64,000 bases of DNA from Prevotella sp. UBA2725 (GTDB lineage Bacteria; Bacteroidota; Bacteroidia; Bacteroidales; Bacteroidaceae): contig DEKJ01000049.1 in NCBI GenBank assembly GCA_002353825.1, positions 69,419 to 133,418 of the forward strand, written 5' to 3'. The notes beneath the pieces were generated by a model. It was not told where the DNA came from and did not search any database. It was given only the letters and a program-made list of their open reading frames with translations. Position numbers and translations under genes: made by a program. Positions 23,379 through 31,642 of the stretch are shown here, in pieces (positions within the stretch are counted from its first letter, which is position 1; each line of letters opens with the position of its first letter).

Positions 23379-25400
23379 ATGATTGACAGGCAGACAGTAG
23401 AAAAGATCAAGGACGCGGCAAACATCGTGGATGTCGTGTCGGAGTTCGTCACGTTGAAGAAGTCGGGAGCCAACTACAAAGGGCTCTGTCCGTTCCACAA
23501 CGAGAAGACGCCGTCATTTTATGTCTCGCCCGCCCGCGGTACCTGCCACTGCTTTGGCTGTGGCAAAGGTGGCAACGCCGTGACGTTCATCATGGAGCAC
23601 GAACAGCTCACCTATCCCGAGGCGCTGCGCTGGCTCGCGAAGAAATACCATATCGAGATCCACGAGCGTGAGCTGACGAATGAGGAGAAAGAGGAACAGT
23701 CGAAGCGCGAGTCGATGTTCATCGTCAACGAGTGGGCCGAGAAGTATTTCGAAAACCTGCTTCACAATCATCCTGATGGTCAAGCCATCGGCATGCAATA
23801 TTTCCGTTCCCGTGGTTTCCGCGACGATGTCATCAAGAAGTTCAATCTAGGCTACGACCTCCCCGACCGTTTTCTCCTCGGCACGGCAGCCAAGCAGAAA
23901 GGGTACAAGACAGAGTTTCTTACCGCTACAGGCCTCTGCTACCAGACGGAGCGCGGTGAGCTCATCGACCGCTTTGCTGGTCGCGTCGTATTCCCATGGA
24001 CAGGCGTGAGCGGTAAGGTCGTAGGCTTCACAGCACGCGTCCTTGACAAGCGTACGAAAGGTGTCAATCAGAAATATGTCAACTCCCCCGACTCGGAGGT
24101 GTTTCACAAAGACCATGAGCTCTACGGCATCTGGCAAGCTAAGCGTGCCATTGCCAAAGAGGATCGCGTCTATATGGTGGAGGGGCAGGCCGACGTCATC
24201 TCCATGCACCAGTGTGGCATCGAGAATGTCGTAGCCAACTCTGGTACGGCACTGAGCATTCATCAGATCCACATGCTCCACCGCTTCACCTCGAACATCA
24301 CACTTATCTACGACGGAGATGCCGCTGGCATTCATGCTGCCCTGCGCGGTACCGACATGCTGCTCTCCGAGGGTATGAGCCTCCGCGTGCTCCTCCTCCC
24401 CGGCGGCCAGGATCCCGACGAGTTCGCGCGCACCCACACAGCGGACGATTTCAAGAAATATATCGAGGAGCATCAGGAGGACTTTATCCAGTTCAAGACC
24501 GACCTACTGCTCAAAGGCGAGACAGACCCGAAGAAACGTGCCGACGGCATCAGCTCCATTGTAGAGAGCATCTCCGTCATTCAGGATCCTATTCTCCGTG
24601 ATACCTATATCCATGACTGCTCGCAACGCATCGGTATCTCCGAGGCTACACTCATCAACAGGATGAACGGGTTCATCAGAAGCCTCTCCCCTGCCCCCCA
24701 CAGCCTCTCCCCGACCCTCCACAGCCTCTCCCCGTCCCTCCCCCGTAGGGAGGGAGAAAGCAATACCACGCTTGATTCCCCTCCCTACGGGGGAGGGGTC
24801 AGGGGAGAGGCCGGAGGGTCCGGTGCGGCCAGCAGCCCTGGTGTGCTGGCCTTGCTCCGTCTCATCATCAAGCACGGTGAGTGTGTCATATATAAAGATG
24901 TGAAAGACGACGAAGGTAATGTCCATAACCTCACCGTGGCACAAGTCATAGCCTACAGTCTCGGACAAGACGGGCTCGATTTCGGTAACGACCTCTACAA
25001 CGCCATCCTCAACGAGGCGGCAGAGAAAAGCAGCGACCCACAATGGAAATCTGAACCTTACTTTCTCCATCATGACGATATCAACATCTGTCAGCTCGCT
25101 ACCCAATTATCGGCTGACCGTTATCGCATCACAGAGCAAAAAGACGAAGGACCTCAGAACAAAGAGGCAGAACTGCAACGCGAAGCCAACAAAGCCGAGG
25201 CCCTCCGTAACCAGACGGAGCACCTTCTCCTCGACTTCCGTATGGCCTATGTAGAGAAACACCTCAAAGAGATTCAGGCGGAGATGTCGCGTGCCGGCAA
25301 CGACATCGCAAAGATAAAAAAACTCATGGCCGACTACAAGGACATGCAACAGATCCGTAATGCCCTCGCCAAACAGCTCGGCAACAGCATCATATTATAA
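23379..25400 (+). CDS. dnaG: DNA primase DnaG with an in-frame palindromic insertion
   Basis: A 673-residue protein. The N-terminal CHC2 zinc finger is visible as CPFHNEKTPSF and CHCFGCGKGG (about residues 36-64). The polymerase core follows (GYDLPDRFLLG, GRVVFPWTGVSGKVVGF). The TOPRIM part has the catalytic Glu in YMVEGQADV and DGDAAG near residue 310. It makes RNA primers for Okazaki fragments at the fork. Residues about 435-478 are a low-complexity insert (SLSPAPHSLSPTLHSLSPSL, then RREGE) encoded by a family C repeat, placed between the polymerase core and the C-terminal helicase-binding domain. The core motifs are intact, so the enzyme should still work. Own promoter. Confidence 0.95.
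   Translation: MIDRQTVEKIKDAANIVDVVSEFVTLKKSGANYKGLCPFHNEKTPSFYVSPARGTCHCFGCGKGGNAVTFIMEHEQLTYPEALRWLAKKYHIEIHERELTNEEKEEQSKRESMFIVNEWAEKYFENLLHNHPDGQAIGMQYFRSRGFRDDVIKKFNLGYDLPDRFLLGTAAKQKGYKTEFLTATGLCYQTERGELIDRFAGRVVFPWTGVSGKVVGFTARVLDKRTKGVNQKYVNSPDSEVFHKDHELYGIWQAKRAIAKEDRVYMVEGQADVISMHQCGIENVVANSGTALSIHQIHMLHRFTSNITLIYDGDAAGIHAALRGTDMLLSEGMSLRVLLLPGGQDPDEFARTHTADDFKKYIEEHQEDFIQFKTDLLLKGETDPKKRADGISSIVESISVIQDPILRDTYIHDCSQRIGISEATLINRMNGFIRSLSPAPHSLSPTLHSLSPSLPRREGESNTTLDSPPYGGGVRGEAGGSGAASSPGVLALLRLIIKHGECVIYKDVKDDEGNVHNLTVAQVIAYSLGQDGLDFGNDLYNAILNEAAEKSSDPQWKSEPYFLHHDDINICQLATQLSADRYRITEQKDEGPQNKEAELQREANKAEALRNQTEHLLLDFRMAYVEKHLKEIQAEMSRAGNDIAKIKKLMADYKDMQQIRNALAKQLGNSIIL
24682..24812 (+). 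repeat. Family C repeat inserted in frame in dnaG
   Basis: A left arm GCCTCTCCCC occurs three times at 21-bp steps, then comes the CCCCCGTAGGGAGGGAG palindrome, a spacer starting AAAGCAATACC, and a right arm CTCCCTACGGGGGAGGGG ending GGGGAGAGGCC. Arms and spacer match the intergenic copies at 30181-30313 and 33099-33235. The 131 bp is open in the dnaG frame. Confidence 0.85.
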
Positions 25401-25408
25401 ACGACTTA

Positions 25409-25445
25409 ACACTCGAGTGTCGTGTAGGCAGTCACATAGTGACTG
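25409..25445. repeat. Repeat with AGTCACATAGTGACT hairpin, copy 2, plus XhoI-type palindrome
   Basis: ACACTCGAGTGT (25409-25420) is a perfect 12-bp palindrome, followed by CAGTCACATAGTGACTG (25429-25445), which is shared with 19674-19692 including about 12 bases of left flank. It lies just after the dnaG stop. Confidence 0.55.
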
Positions 25446-25495
25446 ATAACTTCAACATTTTTTGCAAAAACTGCCCGTTTCTCGATTTTTCATGT

Positions 25496-25503
25496 TATCT
25501 TTG
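25496..25503 (+). promoter_or_regulatory. -7 box for the TPR protein gene
   Basis: TATCTTTG 24 bp before the ATG at 25527; no clear -33 TTTG at the usual distance. Confidence 0.45.
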
Positions 25504-25526
25504 TAGAAATAATCAAGAAACACGGC

Positions 25527-27266
25527 ATGCAGACACTAGATATCATATCATCCATACTCCTTCTCTTGGTTGCGATTGCCTTGGCTTTCTACTGGGTGCT
25601 GAGGATTCGCAACATGAGGAAGACTTTGCGCCTGCCTTTCATCAACGATCATAAGTTAATCATCACCCAGGCACTGCGGAAACTGAACATCAAGCCCAAT
25701 TGGGAGAAGGAAGAGGACAAGCAAGTGGTCCACTTCACCTATCAAGGCGGTCATTTCAATATCGCCCTGGAGAAAGGCAGTCCTTATGCCCGCATCTCCT
25801 TTCTTTATTTCTACAAGACAGACATGGACAAACTTGACGCCGTACGTCTGACTTGTAACCTATGCAATCTCAACACTGATGCCTGCCGCATCGTGTATAC
25901 AGTCAATGAGAAAGAGGATGACGTTGATGTCCATCTCATCAGTGTGCTGCCCATCATCCGCGAAGGAATGGACGAGGAGCTGCAACGCGTCATGGGCGAT
26001 GCCTTCCGCTGGCAGGAAGCTTTCTCAAAGCGCCTCGACGGCATGGAGAAGCATAAAGGTACGGATGTGGAGAAACTCAAAGCCGAATACGAGCGCGAAT
26101 TAGAACTCATCCGTGAGCAGGAGATGACCCACCAACAAGAAGGACCCGACTGGCATGAGACAAAGGCTAATACCCATGCTCTCAATGACCTCTTGGCAAC
26201 GACAATGGGACTTACTGATATCATCCCTACAAACATGACGATATCGAAAGGTGATGCAACAACGACATTGACAGACCCCGACAAGATCCTCGATACGAAG
26301 ATGTGCGACCTCCTTATCGCGAACAACACCTTTGCTCATAAGTCGGCTTTTGCCAAACTCGACTATTATGACCCTCGCGACATCCTCAAGGAGCGCCATC
26401 TGATGATCGATGTCGAGGCAGATGAACAGACAAAGGACACACTCTACTATCGTGTCACTTTGTCCTTAGCACCAGTATCGCTCACTGTCGATATTGATGA
26501 CAGCTCCGAACAACGCGAGAAGAAGATGACAAGCGTGCTTTTAGGCTATGACCTCACACCGTCGAAAGAACGCCTCGCCCACTTCCGCTACGTTTGGAAA
26601 GAGGCAATGGACAAGAGTAAGAATGGGCAGGAAGAGAGTATGACAGAAGAGGAAAAGACCATAGCCAAGATGAGAGACTCTCATATCGCCGAGAATTATT
26701 TCACGGGCCGGCAACTCTATCTGCATAAACGTTATTATGAGGCTGTAGGACATCTCACCGATGCCTTCCGTGACCTGACTAAGAAAGTGGACGGCAAAGG
26801 GAGCATTCTCAAAGAGACTTTCGATGAGATGGCTTATCTCATAGGCTGTTGCTACATGTGCCTGCATCAGTATGAAAGAGCATGCTTCTATCTCCAGATA
26901 ACGCTCCCCACGTCGCATGAGTCTTATACCGAGGCTTACATCAACTGTCTCGTCAACAATCATGACTTCCGCGCCTTAGATACCATCAACGGACTGCAAG
27001 AGAACCTTAATATGATCCTACAATCCATCGACATGGGAAATGGAAATGAAGATGAGGAAGGGGAAGAAGACCCGAAGCTGGCACAAGAGAAGGAGAAGAT
27101 TATGCATTTCGCTGCTTTCGTCAAACGTCGCAAAGCCTATCTTCTCGTGAGCCTCGGTAAATACGACGAGGCGGAAGCCCTGCTTAAGAAGCTCCTTGAC
27201 GACCCGGAGAACAGTGACTTCGCACTCACCGAACTGGCTTACATTCAGAACAACAAGAAAAATTGA
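25527..27266 (+). CDS. Membrane-anchored TPR protein, unknown function
   Basis: A 579-residue protein with one N-terminal membrane helix (DIISSILLLLVAIALAFYWVL, broken here by residue 25) and a large cytoplasmic part. The first third (about residues 45-135) looks like a YbjN/type III chaperone-like alpha/beta fold. The middle has a charged coiled-coil stretch (about 170-205), and the last third carries TPR-like helices (YYEAVGHLTDAFRDL, YERACFYLQITL, YDEAEALLKKLL). An acidic run (NEDEEGEEDP) lies near residue 515. No enzyme motif is visible. TPR proteins act as scaffolds, but a specific role cannot be assigned. Confidence 0.75.
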   Translation: MQTLDIISSILLLLVAIALAFYWVLRIRNMRKTLRLPFINDHKLIITQALRKLNIKPNWEKEEDKQVVHFTYQGGHFNIALEKGSPYARISFLYFYKTDMDKLDAVRLTCNLCNLNTDACRIVYTVNEKEDDVDVHLISVLPIIREGMDEELQRVMGDAFRWQEAFSKRLDGMEKHKGTDVEKLKAEYERELELIREQEMTHQQEGPDWHETKANTHALNDLLATTMGLTDIIPTNMTISKGDATTTLTDPDKILDTKMCDLLIANNTFAHKSAFAKLDYYDPRDILKERHLMIDVEADEQTKDTLYYRVTLSLAPVSLTVDIDDSSEQREKKMTSVLLGYDLTPSKERLAHFRYVWKEAMDKSKNGQEESMTEEEKTIAKMRDSHIAENYFTGRQLYLHKRYYEAVGHLTDAFRDLTKKVDGKGSILKETFDEMAYLIGCCYMCLHQYERACFYLQITLPTSHESYTEAYINCLVNNHDFRALDTINGLQENLNMILQSIDMGNGNEDEEGEEDPKLAQEKEKIMHFAAFVKRRKAYLLVSLGKYDEAEALLKKLLDDPENSDFALTELAYIQNNKKN

Positions 27267-27294
27267 AAAATTGAAATAATGAAAGATTGAAGAT

Positions 27295-27624
27295 ATGTAT
27301 TACATTGAAAAATCATTTGAGATATCAGCCTGCCATCATCTTATCCTTGACCACGGCAGCAAGTGCGAGAACGTACACGGCCACAACTGGCAGGTGACGG
27401 TCTACTGCAAGTCGGAAGAGCTCGATAACAACGGCATGGTCGTCGACTTCACGATCATCAAGCAGCAGATCCACGGCAAGCTCGACCACAAAGACCTCAA
27501 TCAGGTGCTCGACTTCAACCCTACAGCCGAGAACATCGCCAAATGGATTGTCGACACGATCCCTCACTGCTACAAGGCTCGCGTGGCAGAGACAGCAAGC
27601 AATGTCGCCATCTACGAGAAATAA
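27295..27624 (+). CDS. queD: 6-carboxytetrahydropterin synthase QueD
   Basis: A 109-residue enzyme of the PTPS fold. Zinc ligands are His in ACHHLILDHG and the HGH pair in NVHGHNWQV; the catalytic Cys is in KCENVHGH. It turns dihydroneopterin triphosphate into 6-carboxytetrahydropterin, the first committed step to preQ0 and queuosine. The next gene is QueE, the second step, which starts 7 bp downstream, so the two form an operon. QueC is not in the window. The spacer before queD holds short ATTGAAA-type repeats and no preQ1 riboswitch is apparent. Confidence 0.93.
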   Translation: MYYIEKSFEISACHHLILDHGSKCENVHGHNWQVTVYCKSEELDNNGMVVDFTIIKQQIHGKLDHKDLNQVLDFNPTAENIAKWIVDTIPHCYKARVAETASNVAIYEK

Positions 27625-27631
27625 AATTTCG

Positions 27632-28216
27632 ATGGAACAGACCTATCGTGTCAACGACATCTTCTATTCGCTCCAAGGCGAAGGACACAACACCGGACGT
27701 GCAGCTGTCTTTGTGCGATTCAGTGGCTGTAACCTCCGCTGCCCGTTCTGCGACACCGACTTCTCCCATTACGAGACGATGACGGCACAGGAGATCATCC
27801 ACCGTATGTTAGCTCTCACCCCTAATAGTGAGGACAAGCCTATTGTGGTGCTCACGGGCGGCGAGCCGACACTGCAGGTCGACAGTGCGCTCCTCGACGC
27901 TATACACACAGTCTTCCCGTTCATCGCCATGGAGAGCAACGGCACAAAGGAGCCACCGGCAGAACTCGACTGGCTCACGGTATCGCCGAAGGAGAAGGCG
28001 ACAGTCCGGCGGTGTAACGAACTGAAGGTGCTCTACGACGGAGCGAACGAGCCCGACGACCGCGGCATCCAGGCCGACTATTATTACCTCCAGCCACTCG
28101 ACACGGGCAACGAGGCAGAGAACGGCCGCATCCTCGAAGGCTGCATAGCTTACATCAAGACTCACCCCCGTTGGCGCCTCAGTCTCCAGACGCATAAGCT
28201 CATCGGGATAAAATAA
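27632..28216 (+). CDS. queE: 7-carboxy-7-deazaguanine synthase QueE
   Basis: A 194-residue radical SAM enzyme from ATG 27632 (MEQTYRVNDIFYSLQGEG). The cluster-binding C-x3-C-x2-C is in SGCNLRCPFCDT; the GGEP motif follows in VLTGGEPTLQ. It rearranges 6-carboxytetrahydropterin to 7-carboxy-7-deazaguanine for tRNA queuosine. The longer frame to 27548 lies inside queD and is not used. The C-terminus YYLQPLD and WRLSLQTHKLIGIK is typical of the family. Confidence 0.94.
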   Translation: MEQTYRVNDIFYSLQGEGHNTGRAAVFVRFSGCNLRCPFCDTDFSHYETMTAQEIIHRMLALTPNSEDKPIVVLTGGEPTLQVDSALLDAIHTVFPFIAMESNGTKEPPAELDWLTVSPKEKATVRRCNELKVLYDGANEPDDRGIQADYYYLQPLDTGNEAENGRILEGCIAYIKTHPRWRLSLQTHKLIGIK

Positions 28217-28239
28217 CGAAGGAGTAATAACGAGGAAAC

Positions 28240-29664
28240 ATGGAATACCTCTATTGGATCTTTTATGCCCTTTACATCATCGTCGATGCATTGGTGATGA
28301 TCAAGGTCGTCATGGACAACAGGCAGCCCGCCAAGACCATGGCATGGATCCTTGTGCTCTGGGCCTTGCCAATAATAGGTATCCTCCTTTATATCTTCTT
28401 CGGTCAGAACACACGCAAAGAGCGCCTCATCTCCGAGCGCTCCCTGAGTCAACTGACGAAACGGTCGATGTTCGAATATATTGAGCAGCGTGACCTGCGC
28501 CTCCCCGAATCGCACCGTCCCCTGATGTTGCTGTTCAAGAACCAGAGCATGGCACTGCCGTTCAAAGACAACGACGTGACGCTCTACACCTCCGGCTATG
28601 CGTTCTTCCCCGCCCTGCTCCATGCCATCAGTCTCGCCCAGCATCATATCCATATCGACATCTTCATCTTTGAAGATGACGAGCTCGGTAACATCATCGC
28701 CGACGCACTCATCGACCGCGCCCGGCACGGCGTGGAGGTGCGCGTCATCTACGACGATGTGGGCTGCTGGAAAGTGAAGAACGCGTTCTATGAGCGTATG
28801 CGCAATGCCGGCATCGACGTCCATCCCTTCATGCCGGTGAAGTTCCCGGCTTTCACGTCGAAAGCCAACTACCGTAACCACCGTAAGATCATCGTCATCG
28901 ACGGGAAGGTGGGGTTCATCGGCGGCATGAACTTCGCCACACGATACGTCAAAGGCACAGGCACACAGCCCTGGCGCGACACGATGATGCGCATCACCGG
29001 CGGTGCCGTCTACGGCCTGCAGCGTGCCTTCCTCATCGACTGGTACTTCGTCGACCGCACGCTCATCACGAGTCGCGACTACTACCCTCCCTTGGAGACT
29101 GACGACCATAACAACTGCGTCGCACAGGTCGTCACGAGCAGTCCTGTGACAGAATGGCCGGATATCATGCAAGGCTACGTCCGCATTCTTTTGGAGGCTA
29201 AGCGCTATGTCTATATCGAGACCCCATACTTTCTTCCCACAGAACCCGTACTCTTCGCTTTGCGCACGGCAGCCCTCGCTGGCGTGGATGTGCGGATCAT
29301 TATTCCCATGCACAGTGACACGCGGGTCGTTGAATGGGCCAGCGTCAGCTACGTGAAAGAGGTCATAGAAGCCGACGTAAAGGTCTACCTTTACCAGGCA
29401 GGCTTCAACCATTCGAAGTTCATGGTCAGCGACGACAGTATCTGCACCTGTGGCAGCACGAATGTCGATTTCCGCAGTTTTGAGCACGACTTCGAAGCAA
29501 ACGTATTTTTCTACGACGAAGGACTGGCATTGCGCATGAAAAAGATGTTCATGGACGACGAGGCAGTCAGTCCTCTGGCCACAGAAGTCTATGCTAAGAC
29601 CCCATTCCCATTCCGCAAGCGCCTTTGGGCAAGTATTGTCCGTCTTTTGAGTCCACTCTTGTGA
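28240..29664 (+). CDS. cls: Cardiolipin synthase (phospholipase D family)
   Basis: A 474-residue inner-membrane enzyme. Two N-terminal membrane helices (about residues 3-22 and 35-55, the PLDc_N domain) precede two phospholipase D domains with HKD motifs: NHRKIIVIDGKVGFIGG near residue 213 and NHSKFMVSDD near residue 389. It joins two phosphatidylglycerol molecules to give cardiolipin and glycerol. The start lies 23 bp after queE, so it may be read from the same transcript, although the functions are unrelated. Confidence 0.93.
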   Translation: MEYLYWIFYALYIIVDALVMIKVVMDNRQPAKTMAWILVLWALPIIGILLYIFFGQNTRKERLISERSLSQLTKRSMFEYIEQRDLRLPESHRPLMLLFKNQSMALPFKDNDVTLYTSGYAFFPALLHAISLAQHHIHIDIFIFEDDELGNIIADALIDRARHGVEVRVIYDDVGCWKVKNAFYERMRNAGIDVHPFMPVKFPAFTSKANYRNHRKIIVIDGKVGFIGGMNFATRYVKGTGTQPWRDTMMRITGGAVYGLQRAFLIDWYFVDRTLITSRDYYPPLETDDHNNCVAQVVTSSPVTEWPDIMQGYVRILLEAKRYVYIETPYFLPTEPVLFALRTAALAGVDVRIIIPMHSDTRVVEWASVSYVKEVIEADVKVYLYQAGFNHSKFMVSDDSICTCGSTNVDFRSFEHDFEANVFFYDEGLALRMKKMFMDDEAVSPLATEVYAKTPFPFRKRLWASIVRLLSPLL

Positions 29665-29672
29665 TTTTTTCG

Positions 29673-29680
29673 TAACTTTG
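29673..29680 (+). promoter_or_regulatory. -7 box for the gene at 29699
   Basis: TAACTTTG 8 bp after the cls stop, 18 bp before the ATG at 29699; TTTG at 29646-29649 lies 23 bp upstream, a little further than usual. The upstream in-frame TTG at 29678 lies in this box and is not a start. Confidence 0.5.
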
Positions 29681-29698
29681 CACATTAAAGGTAAAGAC

Positions 29699-30178
29699 AT
29701 GAAATTAAGATTCAATACAACAATGATTCTCGGTGGCTGCGTCTTTCTCCTAGCTTTGTTGTGCATCCTGAGTATCGGCTCCCCGATACACTTCGATCAC
29801 GAACGCAACATACGGGAGAAAGCCGTCAAAGCTCGCCTCATGACGATACGTTCGGCAGAGGAACGATACCGTGCTCTGCACGGCGTTTATGCTGGCAGTT
29901 TCAAGCAACTCGCGCAGAGCGGGCTCCTTGCAGACTCCCTCTCCTTCATTCCCTATACCGACGGCACCCGTTTCTCCCTTACCGCCACGACGCTCCCTGG
30001 TAAGAGCGGACGAAAGATACCCGTCATGGAATGTGCTGCCACCTACAGTCAGTACCTCGCCGGACTGGACAAAACGAGCATCAGTGACCTCACCGACCAA
30101 GCCAACACCAACGGCCAGTTCCCCGGTCTGAAGATCGGTGATACAGAGAATCCGAACGATAATACGGGGAACTGGTAA
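29699..30178 (+). CDS. Small single-pass membrane protein, unknown function
   Basis: A 159-residue protein with one N-terminal membrane segment (MILGGCVFLLALLCILSI, about residues 9-26) and a periplasmic part with EKAVKARLMTIRSAEERYRA, a helix that recalls type II pseudopilins without the pilin cleavage motif. The C-terminus is Asn/Gly-rich. I do not recognise the family. It is followed directly by a family C repeat, and its stop is 2 bp before that element. Confidence 0.6.
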   Translation: MKLRFNTTMILGGCVFLLALLCILSIGSPIHFDHERNIREKAVKARLMTIRSAEERYRALHGVYAGSFKQLAQSGLLADSLSFIPYTDGTRFSLTATTLPGKSGRKIPVMECAATYSQYLAGLDKTSISDLTDQANTNGQFPGLKIGDTENPNDNTGNW

Positions 30179-30180
30179 AA

Positions 30181-30313
30181 GCCTCTCCCCAACCCTCCCC
30201 CGTAGGGAGGGAGAAAGCCTCTCCCCAACCCTCCCCCGTAGGGAGGGAGAGCAATACCTAAGTAGCATCAATGCCTTCGCCCCCTCCCTACGGGGGAGGG
30301 CTGGGGAGAGGCC
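30181..30313. repeat. Family C palindromic repeat, intergenic copy
   Basis: Two copies of GCCTCTCCCCAACCCTCCCC with CGTAGGGAGGGAG, a spacer AGCAATACCTAAGTAGCATC, and the inverted right arm ending GGGGAGAGGCC. It fills the whole gap before the DUF3822-like gene and is open in that gene's upstream frame. Confidence 0.85.
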
Positions 30314-30329
30314 TCAATATAAAACAACT

Positions 30330-31115
30330 ATGTCCCACAGAATGACCATACGCGCTTGCTCTTCGTCCCTCGCTTTTGCAATGCCCAAAGCAGAGGACCG
30401 CACGCGCATCAACTTCTACAAATACATATCTAAGAGCGGTATCTCCATCGCCGCTAACCTCCGCGAAGCCTTCAAGACCGTGGAGATGCTCCGCGAACCC
30501 ATCAGCCGCGCCACGCTCCTCGTTGATACCCCCGTGCTCCTCATCCCCCTCGATGAATACAAAGAGGGTGACAAGGAGATCCTCTACAAACACTCCTTCC
30601 CTTCCACGGAAGGCTCGACCATCGTCGCCAACGCCCTCCCCGACCTTAATGCCGTGGCACTCTTCGCCCTCAACCGTGACCTCAAGACCGTCGTCGAAGA
30701 TCACTGCGACGAGGTGCGCTACGTCCATCTCTTGCAACCCATGTGGGATTATCTCCACCGACGCAGTTTCCTCGGCAACCGTCGCAAGCTCTACGTCTAT
30801 TTCCACGACAACAACCAACTGGAGATCTTCAGCTTCGAGCGTAACCACTTCATCTTCTACAACCGTTACGAGGCACGCTCCATCAAGGACATGGTCTACT
30901 TCATCCTCTTCGTGTGGAAACAGTTGACACTCGACCAGATGCGCGATGAGCTCTTCCTCCTAGGTGACATCCCGGAGAAAGACAATCTCCTCAAAGCGCT
31001 CCGTATCTACGTTCAGATGGTGGCGGTCATCAATGCCGCTGCGAGTTTCAACAACGTTCCTCTAACCCAGGAGAAAGGCATCACATTTGACATGATAACA
31101 GCATTATTAGCATGA
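30330..31115 (+). CDS. DUF3822-like protein
   Basis: A 261-residue soluble protein from ATG 30330; an in-frame extension to 30138 is encoded by the family C repeat and is probably not translated. Features are an N-terminal SSLAFAMP-like strand, AANLREAFKT, LLVDTPVLLIPLDEY and FERNHFIFYNRYEARSIKDM. This matches my recollection of the DUF3822 family of Bacteroidota, which has an actin/ASKHA-like fold and often sits next to rsmD. The stop overlaps the rsmD start (ATGA), so the two are coupled. Function unknown. Confidence 0.7.
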   Translation: MSHRMTIRACSSSLAFAMPKAEDRTRINFYKYISKSGISIAANLREAFKTVEMLREPISRATLLVDTPVLLIPLDEYKEGDKEILYKHSFPSTEGSTIVANALPDLNAVALFALNRDLKTVVEDHCDEVRYVHLLQPMWDYLHRRSFLGNRRKLYVYFHDNNQLEIFSFERNHFIFYNRYEARSIKDMVYFILFVWKQLTLDQMRDELFLLGDIPEKDNLLKALRIYVQMVAVINAAASFNNVPLTQEKGITFDMITALLA

Positions 31116-31642
31116 GAATCATAACCGGACAATATAAAGGTCGGCACTTCGACATACCAAGAACTTTCAAGGCACGTCCTACCACCGACTTCGCCAAGGA
31201 GAACATCTTCAATGTCCTCAATGGCTATATCGACTTCGACGACTCCGCCGCCCTCGACCTCTTCGCCGGTACCGGCAGCATCTCGCTTGAGATGCTCTCC
31301 CGCGGCTGTGCACCCGTCGTCAGTGTGGAGGCTGATCGCGACCACGCCGCCTTCATCGCCCAGTGCATGAAGAAGATCGGCACGACAGACAACGTCCTCA
31401 TCCGTGGCGACGTGTTCCGTTTCCTGAAGAAATGTCATGAGCAATTCGACTTCATCTTCGCCGACCCGCCCTACGCCCTCGAGAACCTCGCAACCCTCCC
31501 TGGCCTCGTCCTCGGCAACGACCTGCTGAAGCCCGACGGCATCTTTGTCCTCGAGCACGGCAAAAACTACGACTTCTCCGAGGAGCCCCGATTCCTCGAG
31601 CACAGGAGTTACGGCAGCGTCAACTTCTCTCTGTTCCGATGA
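31112..31642 (+). CDS. rsmD: 16S rRNA (guanine966-N2)-methyltransferase RsmD
   Basis: A 176-residue SAM-dependent methyltransferase. MRIITGQYKGRHF opens the protein, LDLFAGTGSISLEMLSRG is the SAM-binding motif I (about residues 49-66), and the catalytic motif IV DPPY is in FIFADPPYALE. It methylates G966 of 16S rRNA in the 30S subunit. Length fits the family (about 180). It overlaps the genes on both sides by 4 bp, so the unit from 30330 to 33147 is probably one transcript. Confidence 0.93.
   Translation: MRIITGQYKGRHFDIPRTFKARPTTDFAKENIFNVLNGYIDFDDSAALDLFAGTGSISLEMLSRGCAPVVSVEADRDHAAFIAQCMKKIGTTDNVLIRGDVFRFLKKCHEQFDFIFADPPYALENLATLPGLVLGNDLLKPDGIFVLEHGKNYDFSEEPRFLEHRSYGSVNFSLFR

Noticed and set aside
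28162..29766. A 534-codon minus-strand frame opposite cardiolipin synthase
   Set aside because: Antisense shadow; both HKD motifs are on the plus strand.
30138..30329. N-terminal extension of the DUF3822-like protein
   Set aside because: All of it is encoded by the end of the previous gene and a family C repeat; ATG 30330 gives the family-like start.
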